A stretch of 6,532 bases of DNA from Bacillota bacterium. GTDB taxonomy: Bacteria; Bacillota; Clostridia; Lachnospirales; Lachnospiraceae. Every line of letters starts with the position of its first letter. The first letter of the stretch is position 1. The position numbers and the translations under genes were made by a program. Positions 5,751 to 6,532 of the stretch are shown piece after piece. The notes below the pieces were generated by a model that was given only the letters and a program-made list of their open reading frames with translations, was not told the DNA's origin and ran no database searches. Where the stretch lies: NCBI GenBank assembly GCA_023398855.1, contig JAEWRS010000345.1, positions 1 to 6,532 on the forward strand, read 5' to 3'.

Positions 5751-6532
5751 ATGCAAAAATTAATGAAAAAAAACAGGGCAGTTATTTTGCTGTTTACAGC
5801 AATTATCATATTGGTATCTGCTTATAAAATTGCTGAACTATCAAAGAAACCTGAGAACACGGGAGCAAATCCTGTGCAGGACGGAGGAATGGCGGAAGAA
5901 GACAAAGCTTCTTTAGGAGCTGAAATCATGATTGAACAGGAGATTGAAGACAGCATCCAGGCTGCTGCACCCGAAAACCTGACAGAGGGCACCGATCATT
6001 CCTCTGTAGCAGATCTTCAGCAGAGGCTGATGGAACTGGGTTTCATGGAGAATGATGAGCCGACCATGTTCTACGGACCCGTAACGGCAGAAGCTGTAAA
6101 AGCATTTCAAAGACAAAACAATCTGACCCAGGATGGAGTCGCTGGTCCTGTTACTCTTGCTGCGGTCATGTCACCCGAGGCAAAGTATTATGCAGTTTCA
6201 CTGGGAATTACCGGCGAGGATGTAAGGAGGATACAAAACAGACTTTATGAGCTGGGATATCTGATATCAGAAAATGAGGTCAATGGTACATTTGATGAGG
6301 TGACGGAAAAGGCAGTTATGAAATTGCAGGAGGTAAATCAGCTTTCAGCAGATGGAAAAGTAGGAAATAAAACTATAAATTTGCTATATAGTGAGGAAGT
6401 AAAGCCTGATTTTTTGTCTTATGGTGAGAAAAATGAGGTGGTTTTGGCGTCCCAAAGCCGGTTAAAGGAACTTGGGTATCTGACCACAGCACCAGATGGT
6501 AATTATGGCAACGACACGGTTCAGGCTGTAAA
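5751..6532 (+). CDS. Membrane-anchored protein with tandem peptidoglycan-binding repeats (partial, 3' end beyond window)
   Basis: The frame is open from the ATG at 5751 to the window edge, giving 260 residues and no stop. An uncleaved anchor or signal peptide (about 9-25, AVILLFTAIIILVSAYK) is followed by an acidic, Glu-rich spacer (about 40-80). At least three PG_binding_1-type repeats follow: 86-139 (DLQQRLMELGF, AVKAFQRQNNLTQDGVAGPVT), 157-212 (RIQNRLYELGYL, AVMKLQEVNQLSADGKVGNKT) and 229 to the edge (SQSRLKELGYL, YGNDTVQAV). Such repeats hold proteins on the cell wall and usually precede a catalytic domain such as a SleB-type hydrolase, amidase or L,D-transpeptidase. That part is not visible, so no enzyme activity can be assigned. 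AAAGGA (5732-5737), 13 bases before 5751, favours this start over the in-frame ATG at 5763. With the vanW-like gene 39 bases upstream, the pair forms a probable envelope operon. Confidence 0.85.
   Translation, partial: MQKLMKKNRAVILLFTAIIILVSAYKIAELSKKPENTGANPVQDGGMAEEDKASLGAEIMIEQEIEDSIQAAAPENLTEGTDHSSVADLQQRLMELGFMENDEPTMFYGPVTAEAVKAFQRQNNLTQDGVAGPVTLAAVMSPEAKYYAVSLGITGEDVRRIQNRLYELGYLISENEVNGTFDEVTEKAVMKLQEVNQLSADGKVGNKTINLLYSEEVKPDFLSYGEKNEVVLASQSRLKELGYLTTAPDGNYGNDTVQAV

Overview
The window looks like chromosomal DNA from an anaerobic, Gram-positive clostridial bacterium, probably Lachnospiraceae-like. This rests on moderately AT-rich sequence, strong AGGAGG-type ribosome sites, near-consensus sigma-A promoter boxes, U-tract hairpin terminators, and gene families typical of such genomes (DUF134 regulator, NifX-like protein, OmpR/HK pair, VanW protein). 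All supported genes are on the + strand. No mobile element, CRISPR array or RNA gene was seen.

Region 1 (1-1710) starts with the possible last codons of an unknown gene. A strong promoter follows, with two copies of a TGRCATATGCCA palindrome placed around it. It drives a three-gene unit: a DUF134 (UPF0251) DNA-binding protein with Cys-rich ends, a NifX/NafY-like (dinitrogenase iron-molybdenum cofactor family) protein with a His/Cys-rich tail, and a class I SAM-dependent methyltransferase. The unit ends at a hairpin terminator (1667-1710). No nitrogenase gene is present, so a general metal or metal-cofactor role, probably autoregulated by the DUF134 protein, is the most economical reading.

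Region 2 (1711-4026) encodes an OmpR-family response regulator and a membrane histidine kinase that overlap by an ATGA. A very strong terminator follows.

Region 3 (4027-6532) encodes a membrane-anchored VanW-family protein with a G5-like domain, then a membrane-anchored protein with at least three peptidoglycan-binding repeats that runs off the window.

Regions 2 and 3 appear to be linked. A 28-bp segment upstream of the response regulator (1771-1798) matches one upstream of the vanW-like gene (4035-4062) at 22 of 28 positions without gaps, at a similar distance from each start codon. This suggests that the two-component system controls both itself and the cell-wall genes next to it. This shared element and the palindromic operator pair of region 1 are the most interesting signals in the window.
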